A stretch of 7,303 nt of DNA from Actinomycetota bacterium (GTDB lineage Bacteria; Actinomycetota; Thermoleophilia; Gaiellales; Gaiellaceae), in contig JACCTQ010000127.1 in NCBI GenBank assembly GCA_013812265.1, positions 1-7,303 of the forward strand, given 5' to 3'. Position 1 is the stretch's first letter. The number at the start of each line of letters is the position of its first letter. The position numbers were made by a program, and so were the translations under genes. The notes under the pieces are model-generated. The model worked only from the letters and a program-made list of their open reading frames with translations. It did not search any database and was not told the origin of the DNA. Of this stretch, positions 1-6,331 are shown in pieces.

Positions 1-18
1 CGGGGGATTTGCCCGGTT

Positions 19-3000
19 CTACGGCGCCGTGATCGTCGGGCAGCCGGTACCGACGCACTTGACGCGGCCCTGGATCGCCGGCGTGACCGGTGTGTTCGCC
101 TTGATGTAATCGGCGACGACCTCGTCCATGATCCCACGGGTCGCCGTCTTGTCGGCGAGGAAGAGGTAGCCGTCGCCGCCGAACGACATGAAGTCGTTCT
201 CGGCCAACGTGTACCTGGCCGTCTCGCTGAGGTCGACCGCCGTGGTGGTGCAGCCGGTGCTCGTGGCGCGAACGACGGATGTGACGCGGCTCCCGGCAGG
301 CTTGCTCGGCTCGTAGGTGAAGCAGAGCCCCGAGACCTGCGGGAAGCGCCCCTGCGCTCCGGGCAGGAAGACGCCGTTCTCGAGCTGCTGCTTGAGCTGC
401 GCTCCGGTGACCGGGACGGTGACGACGACGTTTCCGAAGGGCAGCACCGTCAGCACCTGTCCGCGCGTGATCTGGTACGGCGGCGTCGGGGACGCCGGGC
501 AGTTCAGCGTCTCGTTGCCGGCGCACGTGATATCGGAGCGGATGCCGCCGGAGTTCGTGATCGCGAAGTCCGTGCTGTACGTGCTTCGCATCGCGTCCGC
601 TATCAGGTTCCCGACCCGGGACTCGCACGTCCGGCCCTGCGCGTTGCCGCAGGCGTCCGATCGCAGAATCGGCACCGTGGAGGTCCCGATCAACGAGCGG
701 AGGATGGGGCCGAGCTGCGAGGTGAGCTCGTTGAGTCGGGCCTGGATCGGAGCGTCCGGCGTTGTCCCGATCGCCCACGGCTTGTGGAAGTCGGCCGTGC
801 GGTAGACAACGCGGCCGGTCTCCCGCTCGATCGTCAGCCGGATGCGGGTGAACCTGACGCCGTAGCTCCGGTTCTCCGTGATCAGCATGTTGTGGTAGCC
901 GATCGTGTTGACCTGGTTGTCGCTGTGGTCGCCGATCAGCGCGTCGACGAGCCCGTTCGACCCGGCGCCGGGCGGTGAGATCGCCTCGGCGAGCTCGGTC
1001 AGCGGGCCCCACGGAGCCGTGATCGTCCCGGACGTCGCGCCGAGGTGGACGATCACCACGATCACCTTGACGCCCTTGGCGCGCAGCCGCTTCGCCTCCG
1101 CGCGGATCGCCGGCGCCGGCGCCTTGACCTCGAGCGGCCGGAAGAACTGTGGGTTGACGAGCTGTGGGATATCCGGATTCGACGCCCCGATGACGCCGAT
1201 CTTGACTCCTCCGAAGGTGAAGACCTTCGACGCCGCCCATTGCTTCGGCCTCTTGCCCTTCGCGTCCACGACGTTCACCGACAGGTACGGGAAGCGCGCG
1301 AGCGGCACCAGCGTATTGCGGAAGTACTGCTGCCCGCGGTCGAAGTTGTGGTTGCCCACGCCGTCGGCGCTGAAGCCCATCATGTTCATCATCTCGATGG
1401 CCGGGCGGTCGCCGAAGAACGACGAGAGCGGCGGCGTGGCACCGATCGAGTCACCTGCGGTGAGGGTCATGTGCCCGTCCCGCGCCTCGGCCCGGTAGGT
1501 GTCGAACCACGTCTTGAGGATGGCCGCGCCGCCGATCTTGAAGGTGGGACCGAGCGTGTCGGCAGCCTCGTCGAGCGATTCCAGGCGCCCGTGCCAGTCG
1601 CTGATGTGGATGACCGAGACCTCCTTGAACTGATTCGCGTTCGACGTGACGAGCGGATAGAGGATCTTTCCGCGCGCGTTGTGCGGGCCGGGGATGCCCA
1701 TGAGGAACGCGATGGTGGGGGCGACGTCGATCGCCCGCACGTTCGAGACGCTCGGTTGCTTCACGATGCCGGGCCCGGAGGCCACGAACGTGCCGTGAAG
1801 GTTCACGTTGTGCGGCAGGTCGACCAGGTTCGGCATGTAGCCGTGCTGGCCGAAGAACTGCGAGAACGCGACCACCTTGCCCGGAGTGGCCGCGTCCCAC
1901 TGGTACGGCGGCCGCGTGACGACCACGATGTCGCCGCTCCTGTTGGGGTGCAGCGCGTCGGTGCCGTCAACGTTCCGGAGCTCTTCCTTCTTGAAGATCT
2001 TGTCGAACACCTTCGCGCTTGGATTCGCCGGGTCCTTGACAGCCTGGAAAGCTTCGATGATTCGGTTCCGCACCTGCTCGTAGGTCGTGCCCGACGGCAG
2101 CGTCGAGTTGACGTAGATCTGCGCGGTCCCGCCGGCCCAGCACGCCTTGGCGAGGTTGGTGCCACCGCCGGTGCGGCAGTTCGAGGTCTGCTCGGTTCCC
2201 TGCAGGCCCGCTCCGGCGAGTACGGTCCCTGCGTTGACGGCGTACCACTGCGGGGCGAATCCGTGGTCGGACGAGGCGAACACAGTGGGAGTGCCGCCCA
2301 TCAACTGTCGCCCCAGGGCGAGCGTCTGGTCGGCCTCGTGATAGGCCTCGCGGATGTAGCCCTCCCGTGCGGCAATCCGGTTGTCCTTGGTGCCGTCACC
2401 GTCCACGTCGTCGTAGTACGGGTTGGCTTTGCCATCCATGTCGGTCGGGGTGACGAGGCCCATGAACTGGTGGCTGAACTCGTCCGTCACCGGGTTTCCG
2501 ATCATGAGGAGATCCGCCTGCACCCGCAGGTCCTGGAAGATGTAGCGGAGGTAGGCGAGGTGGGCGTCGGCCCATTTCTGCCCCTGCTCGACGTAGGTCT
2601 GCTCGTCGATGATCAGCGCCTCGAGCGGGGCGAAGTCGGCCGCGGTCGACGACGGAAAGCGCGATGCGAGCGTCTCGGCGAAGTCCGCCGAGCAGGTCGG
2701 CCCGGTCGTGCAGCCGTTGTACGTGGCGTTCGACCGCGCGATCGAGGTGAAATAGACGCGGAAGCGGGAGAGGTCGGGGGCGATGTCGATCGCCTTGACG
2801 TAGAAGCCCGCCGTCGCGCCCTCGCGCGGCCCGAGCAGCTTGACCTTGAGGTCCGCCCAGTCGCCCTGCTTCAGGGTCACGACATCTTGGACGGGGGGTG
2901 CAACCGTGCCCGCGGGCGCACCGGTCGGTACGACGCCCGGGACCACCTTGTTCGCGGTCGAGGAGAGCAGGAGCACGCGGTCGTAGTTCCTCGTATTGTC

Positions 3001-3780
3001 GTTCGTCGAGTCGTAGATGTAGAGGTCGAAGAAGCGGTCGGTGTTCGCTGAGGCCGGGAAGGCTGTGTTCGGGATCCTGAACCGCTGCTGCTGGGCCGGG
3101 CTGTGCGAGGCCGGCGCATTCGACCAGCCTGTCGCCGGCTCGAGGGCCACCTTCTGGTACTCGACACCGAAGGAGCTCGAGAGCTGCCCCGGGATGTCGT
3201 AGTTGAGAACGACGCCGCGCCCGGAGAAGAACTGCCTGAAGTCGACGACGGGCCCCTGCAGCGCCGGCACGTAGTCGCGCGCGCCGACCCACTCCACGGA
3301 GACGATTTTCTTGCCGCGCCGCTCGGCCGCCTGGGCGATGGTGTCGGCCTGGAGCAGGCCCGGCGTCCCGAGTGCGGAAGTGCGGTTGTTGAAATTGCTC
3401 TCGCCGGCCCGGAAGTACGTGTTGTTCGTGGAGCCGTGCTCGCTGGGCCAGGTGCCGGTCGCGAGCGTGTGCCAGCCCACGCCCGTGTTGGGCGGGAATC
3501 CCTGGAGCAGGCCGTTGTCACCCTTGGTGCCGTTCTGGATCAGCGTCTGGTAGGTCGGCATGGCGCCCGCGGCCGCGTACTTGTCCACGAGGTCGGGTCG
3601 CATGCCGTCGGACGCGAACAGGATCACCTTCTGCGCGGCCGGTTTCTTCGACAGCGGCCGGTGCGGCTTCGACGTTGACGGCCGTTTGGGCTGCGGCGCT
3701 GCCGCAGCGATGGAAACGGCGACGACGAGAATCGAGGCCGCAATCGCGGCGAGCGCCAACGAGCGCCGATCTTTCAACAT
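19..3780 (-). CDS. Secreted fusion: NPP-type phosphodiesterase + UshA-like 5'-nucleotidase
   Basis: Predicted exported bifunctional phosphohydrolase of 1253 aa. Residues 1-28 form a signal peptide (KDRR, hydrophobic Ala/Ile/Val core, AAA before the likely cut), followed by a Pro/Lys-rich linker. Residues 50-710 are an alkaline-phosphatase-superfamily phosphodiesterase domain: D58 in FASDGMRPD, probable nucleophile T99 in PPNTG, D433/H437 in TDEFSHQF, D505/H506 in SSDHG and H662 in LHGTF are the expected two-metal ligands. Residues 190-390 look like a beta-rich insertion. Residues 720-1000 are a calcineurin-like metallophosphatase (SDWHGRL, AGDS, GNHNFDRG, VHLG, GDHSD). Residues 1035-1215 are the 5'-nucleotidase C-terminal domain (ESRVGNLIADAM, NSGGIRSDI, PFGN, ENDFMSFGGDGY). 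No C-terminal anchor or sorting signal is visible, so it is probably released. Known activities of the two families suggest conversion of nucleotide diesters to NMP and then to nucleoside plus phosphate; the substrate is not readable from the sequence. The ATG start is supported by an upstream GGGGAGG. Confidence 0.93.
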   Translation of the reverse strand: MLKDRRSLALAAIAASILVVAVSIAAAAPQPKRPSTSKPHRPLSKKPAAQKVILFASDGMRPDLVDKYAAAGAMPTYQTLIQNGTKGDNGLLQGFPPNTGVGWHTLATGTWPSEHGSTNNTYFRAGESNFNNRTSALGTPGLLQADTIAQAAERRGKKIVSVEWVGARDYVPALQGPVVDFRQFFSGRGVVLNYDIPGQLSSSFGVEYQKVALEPATGWSNAPASHSPAQQQRFRIPNTAFPASANTDRFFDLYIYDSTNDNTRNYDRVLLLSSTANKVVPGVVPTGAPAGTVAPPVQDVVTLKQGDWADLKVKLLGPREGATAGFYVKAIDIAPDLSRFRVYFTSIARSNATYNGCTTGPTCSADFAETLASRFPSSTAADFAPLEALIIDEQTYVEQGQKWADAHLAYLRYIFQDLRVQADLLMIGNPVTDEFSHQFMGLVTPTDMDGKANPYYDDVDGDGTKDNRIAAREGYIREAYHEADQTLALGRQLMGGTPTVFASSDHGFAPQWYAVNAGTVLAGAGLQGTEQTSNCRTGGGTNLAKACWAGGTAQIYVNSTLPSGTTYEQVRNRIIEAFQAVKDPANPSAKVFDKIFKKEELRNVDGTDALHPNRSGDIVVVTRPPYQWDAATPGKVVAFSQFFGQHGYMPNLVDLPHNVNLHGTFVASGPGIVKQPSVSNVRAIDVAPTIAFLMGIPGPHNARGKILYPLVTSNANQFKEVSVIHISDWHGRLESLDEAADTLGPTFKIGGAAILKTWFDTYRAEARDGHMTLTAGDSIGATPPLSSFFGDRPAIEMMNMMGFSADGVGNHNFDRGQQYFRNTLVPLARFPYLSVNVVDAKGKRPKQWAASKVFTFGGVKIGVIGASNPDIPQLVNPQFFRPLEVKAPAPAIRAEAKRLRAKGVKVIVVIVHLGATSGTITAPWGPLTELAEAISPPGAGSNGLVDALIGDHSDNQVNTIGYHNMLITENRSYGVRFTRIRLTIERETGRVVYRTADFHKPWAIGTTPDAPIQARLNELTSQLGPILRSLIGTSTVPILRSDACGNAQGRTCESRVGNLIADAMRSTYSTDFAITNSGGIRSDITCAGNETLNCPASPTPPYQITRGQVLTVLPFGNVVVTVPVTGAQLKQQLENGVFLPGAQGRFPQVSGLCFTYEPSKPAGSRVTSVVRATSTGCTTTAVDLSETARYTLAENDFMSFGGDGYLFLADKTATRGIMDEVVADYIKANTPVTPAIQGRVKCVGTGCPTITAP

Positions 3781-3791
3781 GAGTCTGAATG

Positions 3792-3798
3792 CCTCCCC
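3792..3798 (-). promoter_or_regulatory. Ribosome binding site of the fusion phosphatase
   Basis: On the minus strand GGGGAGG lies 11 nt before the ATG ending at 3780. The match to anti-Shine-Dalgarno is strong, but the spacing is longer than the usual 5-9 nt. It is the only good site upstream of a start that also gives a complete signal peptide, so it fixes the start. Confidence 0.6.
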
Positions 3799-3864
3799 TG
3801 GCCTAGTGAGTGAGCCACGAACCTACCGCCTGACATGGCGCGGCGAAGAAAACCCCCGGTCCCC

Positions 3865-3897
3865 AGCTGGTAACGATGTCGAGAGCATCTGGTAAAC
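3865..3897 (-). promoter_or_regulatory. Candidate PHO-box-like direct repeats upstream of the phosphatase
   Basis: Read on the minus strand, three consecutive 11-nt units are GTTTACCAGAT (3897-3887), GCTCTCGACAT (3886-3876) and CGTTACCAGCT (3875-3865). Units one and three share TTACCAG in register, exactly 22 nt apart, so a protein would see them on the same DNA face. Actinobacterial PhoP binds direct 11-nt repeats related to GTTCACC; the first unit matches that core at 6 of 7 bases, the others at about 4 of 7. The location upstream of a secreted phosphatase fits phosphate control. A poor promoter (TTGACG at 3912-3907, 17-nt spacer, GATGCT at 3889-3884) overlaps the first unit, so even the direction of any effect is open. 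Regulation is inferred. Confidence 0.3.
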
Positions 3898-3898
3898 A

Positions 3899-3936
3899 GG
3901 CGGCCGCGTCAAGGGTGGTCTGACAAAGGGGCCGCC
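3899..3936. repeat. Spaced inverted repeat in the divergent promoter region
   Basis: Arms GGCGGCC (3899-3905) and GGCCGCC (3930-3936) are perfect reverse complements separated by 24 nt. The left arm is also part of the 8-bp palindrome GCGGCCGC (3900-3907). Such a structure could be an operator or a weak hairpin between the two divergent genes, but in G+C-rich DNA 7-bp arms arise easily by chance. Confidence 0.2.
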
Positions 3937-3950
3937 GCCGTGGTCGCTGG

Positions 3951-3956
3951 TACCAT
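3951..3956 (+). promoter_or_regulatory. Candidate -10 element for a near-leaderless DUF3105 transcript
   Basis: TACCAT keeps the first TA and the last AT of the TATAAT consensus (4 of 6 bases). It lies 9 nt before the GTG at 3966, so transcription would begin only about two or three bases before the start codon. No Shine-Dalgarno-like purine run precedes this GTG. No convincing -35 hexamer sits at 16-18 nt upstream; the nearest candidate, CTGACA (3920-3925), is 25 nt away. Confidence 0.35.
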
Positions 3957-3965
3957 CGCCCGCCG

Positions 3966-4688
3966 GTGGCCAAGAAGACGCGCACGCCTACGCCGCCGCG
4001 TCGTCCGGTCCAGGCGCCAAAAGTTCGCACCGGGAGCAAGCGAGGTGCGAGTGGCTCCGGGACGGATCGGCAGCGGCTGCTCCTCTACGGCCTGGCCGCG
4101 TCGGGCTTCCTCGCACTGGCCGCGGTGATCCTCGCCCTGACCGTGCTCGGTGGCGACGGAGAGAGCGGCGTGGCCGAGAAGATGACGGCGGCCGGCTGCA
4201 CGTTCACCACCTACCCGGCCCTACCGAACAAGTCCGACCACTCGGACGTGCCGTCTCTGCAGACGAAGCCGAACTGGAACTCCTTTCCACCGACGAGCGG
4301 TCCGCACTTCGGCGAGACGGCGGTGTTCGGAGCCTTCGAGGAGCCGGTGCCGCTCGTTCGCACGCTGCACAACATGGAGCACGGGGCCGTGGTGATCCAC
4401 TACGGCCGCAATGTTCCGACCGAGACCGTCGCGCAACTGCAGTCGTTCTACGACGAGGATCCGGCCGGGCTCATCCTTGCGCCGCTACCGCGGCTCGGCG
4501 ACCGGATCGCACTGACTGCCTGGTTCTTCGACCAGGCGCGCGGCGCAGAGGCCGACTACTACGGGGAGGGCAAACTGGCGCAATGCGCGCGCTTCGACGA
4601 GGGCGCGTTCACCGAGTTTCTCGACGCATTCCGCTTCAAGGGGCGCGAGCGCCTCACCGAAGAGCAGTTGCAGCCGGGCTCACCGTAG
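3966..4688 (+). CDS. DUF3105 domain membrane protein
   Basis: 240-residue protein with a basic, Pro/Arg/Lys-rich cytoplasmic N-terminus (1-37), one membrane span (about 38-61, LLLYGLAASG to ALTVLGG) and an extracytoplasmic DUF3105 domain (about 75-225). The domain is recognised from SFPPTSGPH (106-114), HNMEHGAVVIHY (135-146) and LTAWFF (183-188). Conserved histidines H114, H135, H139 and H145 cluster in these motifs and would suit metal binding, but the biochemical role of DUF3105 is not established as far as I know. Two cysteines outside the membrane (C78, C207) could form a disulfide. The GTG start is chosen because it gives the whole basic leader and lies just after a -10-like element; the stop is followed immediately by a convergent minus-strand stop triplet. 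It diverges from the secreted phosphatase across 185 bases, so shared control is possible. Confidence 0.88.
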   Translation: MAKKTRTPTPPRRPVQAPKVRTGSKRGASGSGTDRQRLLLYGLAASGFLALAAVILALTVLGGDGESGVAEKMTAAGCTFTTYPALPNKSDHSDVPSLQTKPNWNSFPPTSGPHFGETAVFGAFEEPVPLVRTLHNMEHGAVVIHYGRNVPTETVAQLQSFYDEDPAGLILAPLPRLGDRIALTAWFFDQARGAEADYYGEGKLAQCARFDEGAFTEFLDAFRFKGRERLTEEQLQPGSP

Positions 4689-4796
4689 TCAGGGGGCCGT
4701 CGCGGCGTTGATGTAGCACTTGCTCGGGCCTGGGGCGTCGCGATCTGCTCGGCGGCGAGGACGGCCTTGTCGCCGCTCGTTCGCCCGGACGGGCCT
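4689..4796 (-). other. Coding-like remnant, possible frameshifted 3' tail of the LCP gene
   Basis: Just beyond the LCP stop the codon bias continues but the frame moves. From about 4798 to 4730 one frame reads EGPSGRTSGDKAVLAAEQIA and then TPQ, mostly with G or C at third positions. From 4730 to the TGA at 4691-4689 the other frame reads GPSKCYINAATAP, again with G/C third positions. That last frame is the same as the LCP frame, so two compensating single-base indels (near 4799-4796 and near 4735-4728) would extend the LCP protein by about 37 residues. The stretch then ends directly against the stop of the convergent DUF3105 gene. It has no start codon of its own and I recognise no family. 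Genuine mutations, assembly errors and chance in G+C-rich DNA are all possible. No convincing terminator is seen between the two convergent genes. Confidence 0.3.
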
Positions 4797-6257
4797 TCAG
4801 CAGGACGCGGCGGTGGTCGCGATGTGTCGGCGGTCTGCCCGCTCGGGCCGGACGATCACGTCCCGCACGGCCGCCTGGATCTTGCGCATGTCCGGGATCG
4901 GGTAGCGGTCACTCCGGCGCCGGCGCGCGATGTAGGGAACGCCGAAGGTCTCCGTCAGCGTCTGCTTCGGATCGACCCCGGCCGCGAGCCGAACCAGGTC
5001 GAGCGAGCGGTCGAGCGGGATGTCCGTGCGCACGCTCGACTTCACGGTGCTCGCCAGCGTGACGAAATTCCGTAGTACGGCGAGGACGTCGAGTTGGCTC
5101 GCCAAGGCGCTCAGGAAGCAGCGCTGGCGCGCCATCCTGCGATAGTCGTTCGACGCCTTCCGCGAGCGGACGTAAGCGAGCGCCGTGCGTCCCGAGAACC
5201 GATACGTCCGCCCGGGATAGACGTCGATCCTGGGCTTCGTCTCGCCCGGAGCCGGCCGGGTCACCTCGTCGACCAGGCGCTCCTTGACGAGGATCTCCAC
5301 TCCGCCGAGCGCGTCCACCATGTCGCGGAAGCCGTCGAGGTCGACGAGCGCGTAGTAATCGACGCGAAGGCCGAGCAGGCGGGAGATAGCCTGTTTCAAC
5401 GCTGTTGCGCCCGGGTCGCTCCCCCCGGGGAAGAGCTCCGGCCGCGTGCGGGCGAAGGAATACAGGGCATTCAGCGGTTCCTTGAAGGGAGGCAGTCCGG
5501 ATCCGGCGGTGTCCACGAGGGGAACCTGGACGAGGTTCCGCGGTACCCCGAATACAACCGCCCGGCCTGTCTTCCGCTGCAGGCCCGCGACGATCATCGT
5601 GTCCGTGCGCTCGCCCCATTGTCCGGGGCCGCGATCGCTTCCGAGCAGGAGAATCGTGACCCACGGCTGCTGCGACCAGTCGGCACTGCCGAGAACGATC
5701 CGGCGGGAGGCTTCGAGGGGCTTGGACGGAACGGCGGCCTGTGCCGGCGCGTTTCTCGCACGAGGAGCCTTGCGGCGCTGGAAGTTTGCCGGTCGCGTCT
5801 CGCGAACCGGTGGCCTGACGAACAGCCCCCGCGCTGGGAGCGCGCTCTGCGGCTCTTCGTCGGCGAACACGGATGTGAGCACGTCGTAGCTGCGCACGGC
5901 CATGTACCCGACAGCCACGTGTGGAAGCGCTGCGGCGACGACGATTCCGGCCACGGAGAAAAGCGCGACCGCGGAACCGCGTGCCTGCCGCCCGGCGTCG
6001 ACGATCGCGAATACGCGGAAGGCAAAGACGAGGACATTGACCAAGAGCACGGAGGCCAGCAGGGGCCACCCGATCGTCTCCGCCACGAGCTCGACCGGCT
6101 GCAGGAAGAGAGCGGCCGCGGCCCCGAGACAGAGCGCGGCCCAGATTCCAAACAAGATGAGACCACGCCTGCGTGCGCCCGCATAGAGATGGCCGCCGCC
6201 AGGAACGACCAGCGACAGGAGCGCTGCGACGACCGGTCTCGCGGTTCGCCGGTTCAC
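4797..6257 (-). CDS. LytR-CpsA-Psr (LCP) family cell-wall glycopolymer transferase
   Basis: 486-residue membrane protein. LCP enzymes move undecaprenyl-pyrophosphate-linked glycopolymers onto peptidoglycan outside the membrane. The LCP domain spans about 198-385: LLLGSD with D207, ERTDTM with R217 and D219, GVPRNL with R240, then ALAYVRSR (R364, R366), DYRR (D371, R374) and RQR (Q378), the arginine/acidic set that binds the pyrophosphate lipid and metal. The usual PRD triplet is PRN here (N241). The N-terminus has four hydrophobic stretches (about 9-27, 32-53, 64-87, 96-121), with PGGGHLYAGARRRG at 19-32, rather than the one to three spans common in the family. A Pro/Ala/Arg-rich linker (133-195) follows. 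The GTG start sits 6 nt after a -10-like TACACT with no Shine-Dalgarno sequence. The C-terminus (TTAASC) may be truncated by a frameshift, as described for 4689-4796. Confidence 0.92.
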   Translation of the reverse strand: MNRRTARPVVAALLSLVVPGGGHLYAGARRRGLILFGIWAALCLGAAAALFLQPVELVAETIGWPLLASVLLVNVLVFAFRVFAIVDAGRQARGSAVALFSVAGIVVAAALPHVAVGYMAVRSYDVLTSVFADEEPQSALPARGLFVRPPVRETRPANFQRRKAPRARNAPAQAAVPSKPLEASRRIVLGSADWSQQPWVTILLLGSDRGPGQWGERTDTMIVAGLQRKTGRAVVFGVPRNLVQVPLVDTAGSGLPPFKEPLNALYSFARTRPELFPGGSDPGATALKQAISRLLGLRVDYYALVDLDGFRDMVDALGGVEILVKERLVDEVTRPAPGETKPRIDVYPGRTYRFSGRTALAYVRSRKASNDYRRMARQRCFLSALASQLDVLAVLRNFVTLASTVKSSVRTDIPLDRSLDLVRLAAGVDPKQTLTETFGVPYIARRRRSDRYPIPDMRKIQAAVRDVIVRPERADRRHIATTAASC

Positions 6258-6263
6258 CCGGCC

Positions 6264-6269
6264 AGTGTA
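6264..6269 (-). promoter_or_regulatory. Candidate -10 element for a leaderless LCP transcript
   Basis: On the minus strand TACACT (4 of 6 to TATAAT, including the first TA and final T) is separated from the GTG ending at 6257 by six bases, GGCCGG. A transcript starting seven bases after the hexamer would begin at the G of GTG. No purine-rich ribosome site lies upstream. No clear -35 is seen at 17 nt (ATCTCT). Confidence 0.4.
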
Positions 6270-6296
6270 GGGTCGCGAGTCAGACCAGAGATGGGA

Positions 6297-6322
6297 GCAG
6301 GCGCCGGTGAGCCGGCGCCTGC
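6297..6322 (-). terminator. Hairpin terminator after the DUF305 gene
   Basis: Perfect 11-bp inverted repeat, GCAGGCGCCGG and CCGGCGCCTGC, around a 4-base loop (TGAG on the plus strand). It begins 9 nt beyond the DUF305 stop on the minus strand. There is no U-tract; such stem-only terminators are common in high-GC actinobacteria. It would also insulate the LCP promoter that lies just beyond it. Confidence 0.6.
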
Positions 6323-6331
6323 GCGGCGTCC

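Noticed and set aside
1104..1124. GC palindrome GGCGCCGGCGCC inside the phosphatase gene
   Set aside because: It simply encodes the Ala-Pro repeat KAPAPAIR; no sign of an independent element.
1045..3051. 668-codon open frame on the plus strand antisense to the phosphatase
   Set aside because: Arg/Val/Asp-rich translation with no domain, low G/C at its third positions, and lies wholly opposite a well-supported gene; a shadow of G+C-rich coding DNA.
19..3780. Tat (twin-arginine) export of the fusion phosphatase
   Set aside because: R5-R6 are present in DRRSLAL, but the context lacks a full SRRxFLK motif, so Sec or Tat cannot be decided.
4752..4776. Possible terminator hairpin GCGGCGA/TCGCCGC between DUF3105 and LCP genes
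   Set aside because: Only 7 bp with an 11-nt loop and no T-tract; weak in this base composition and inside the coding-like remnant.
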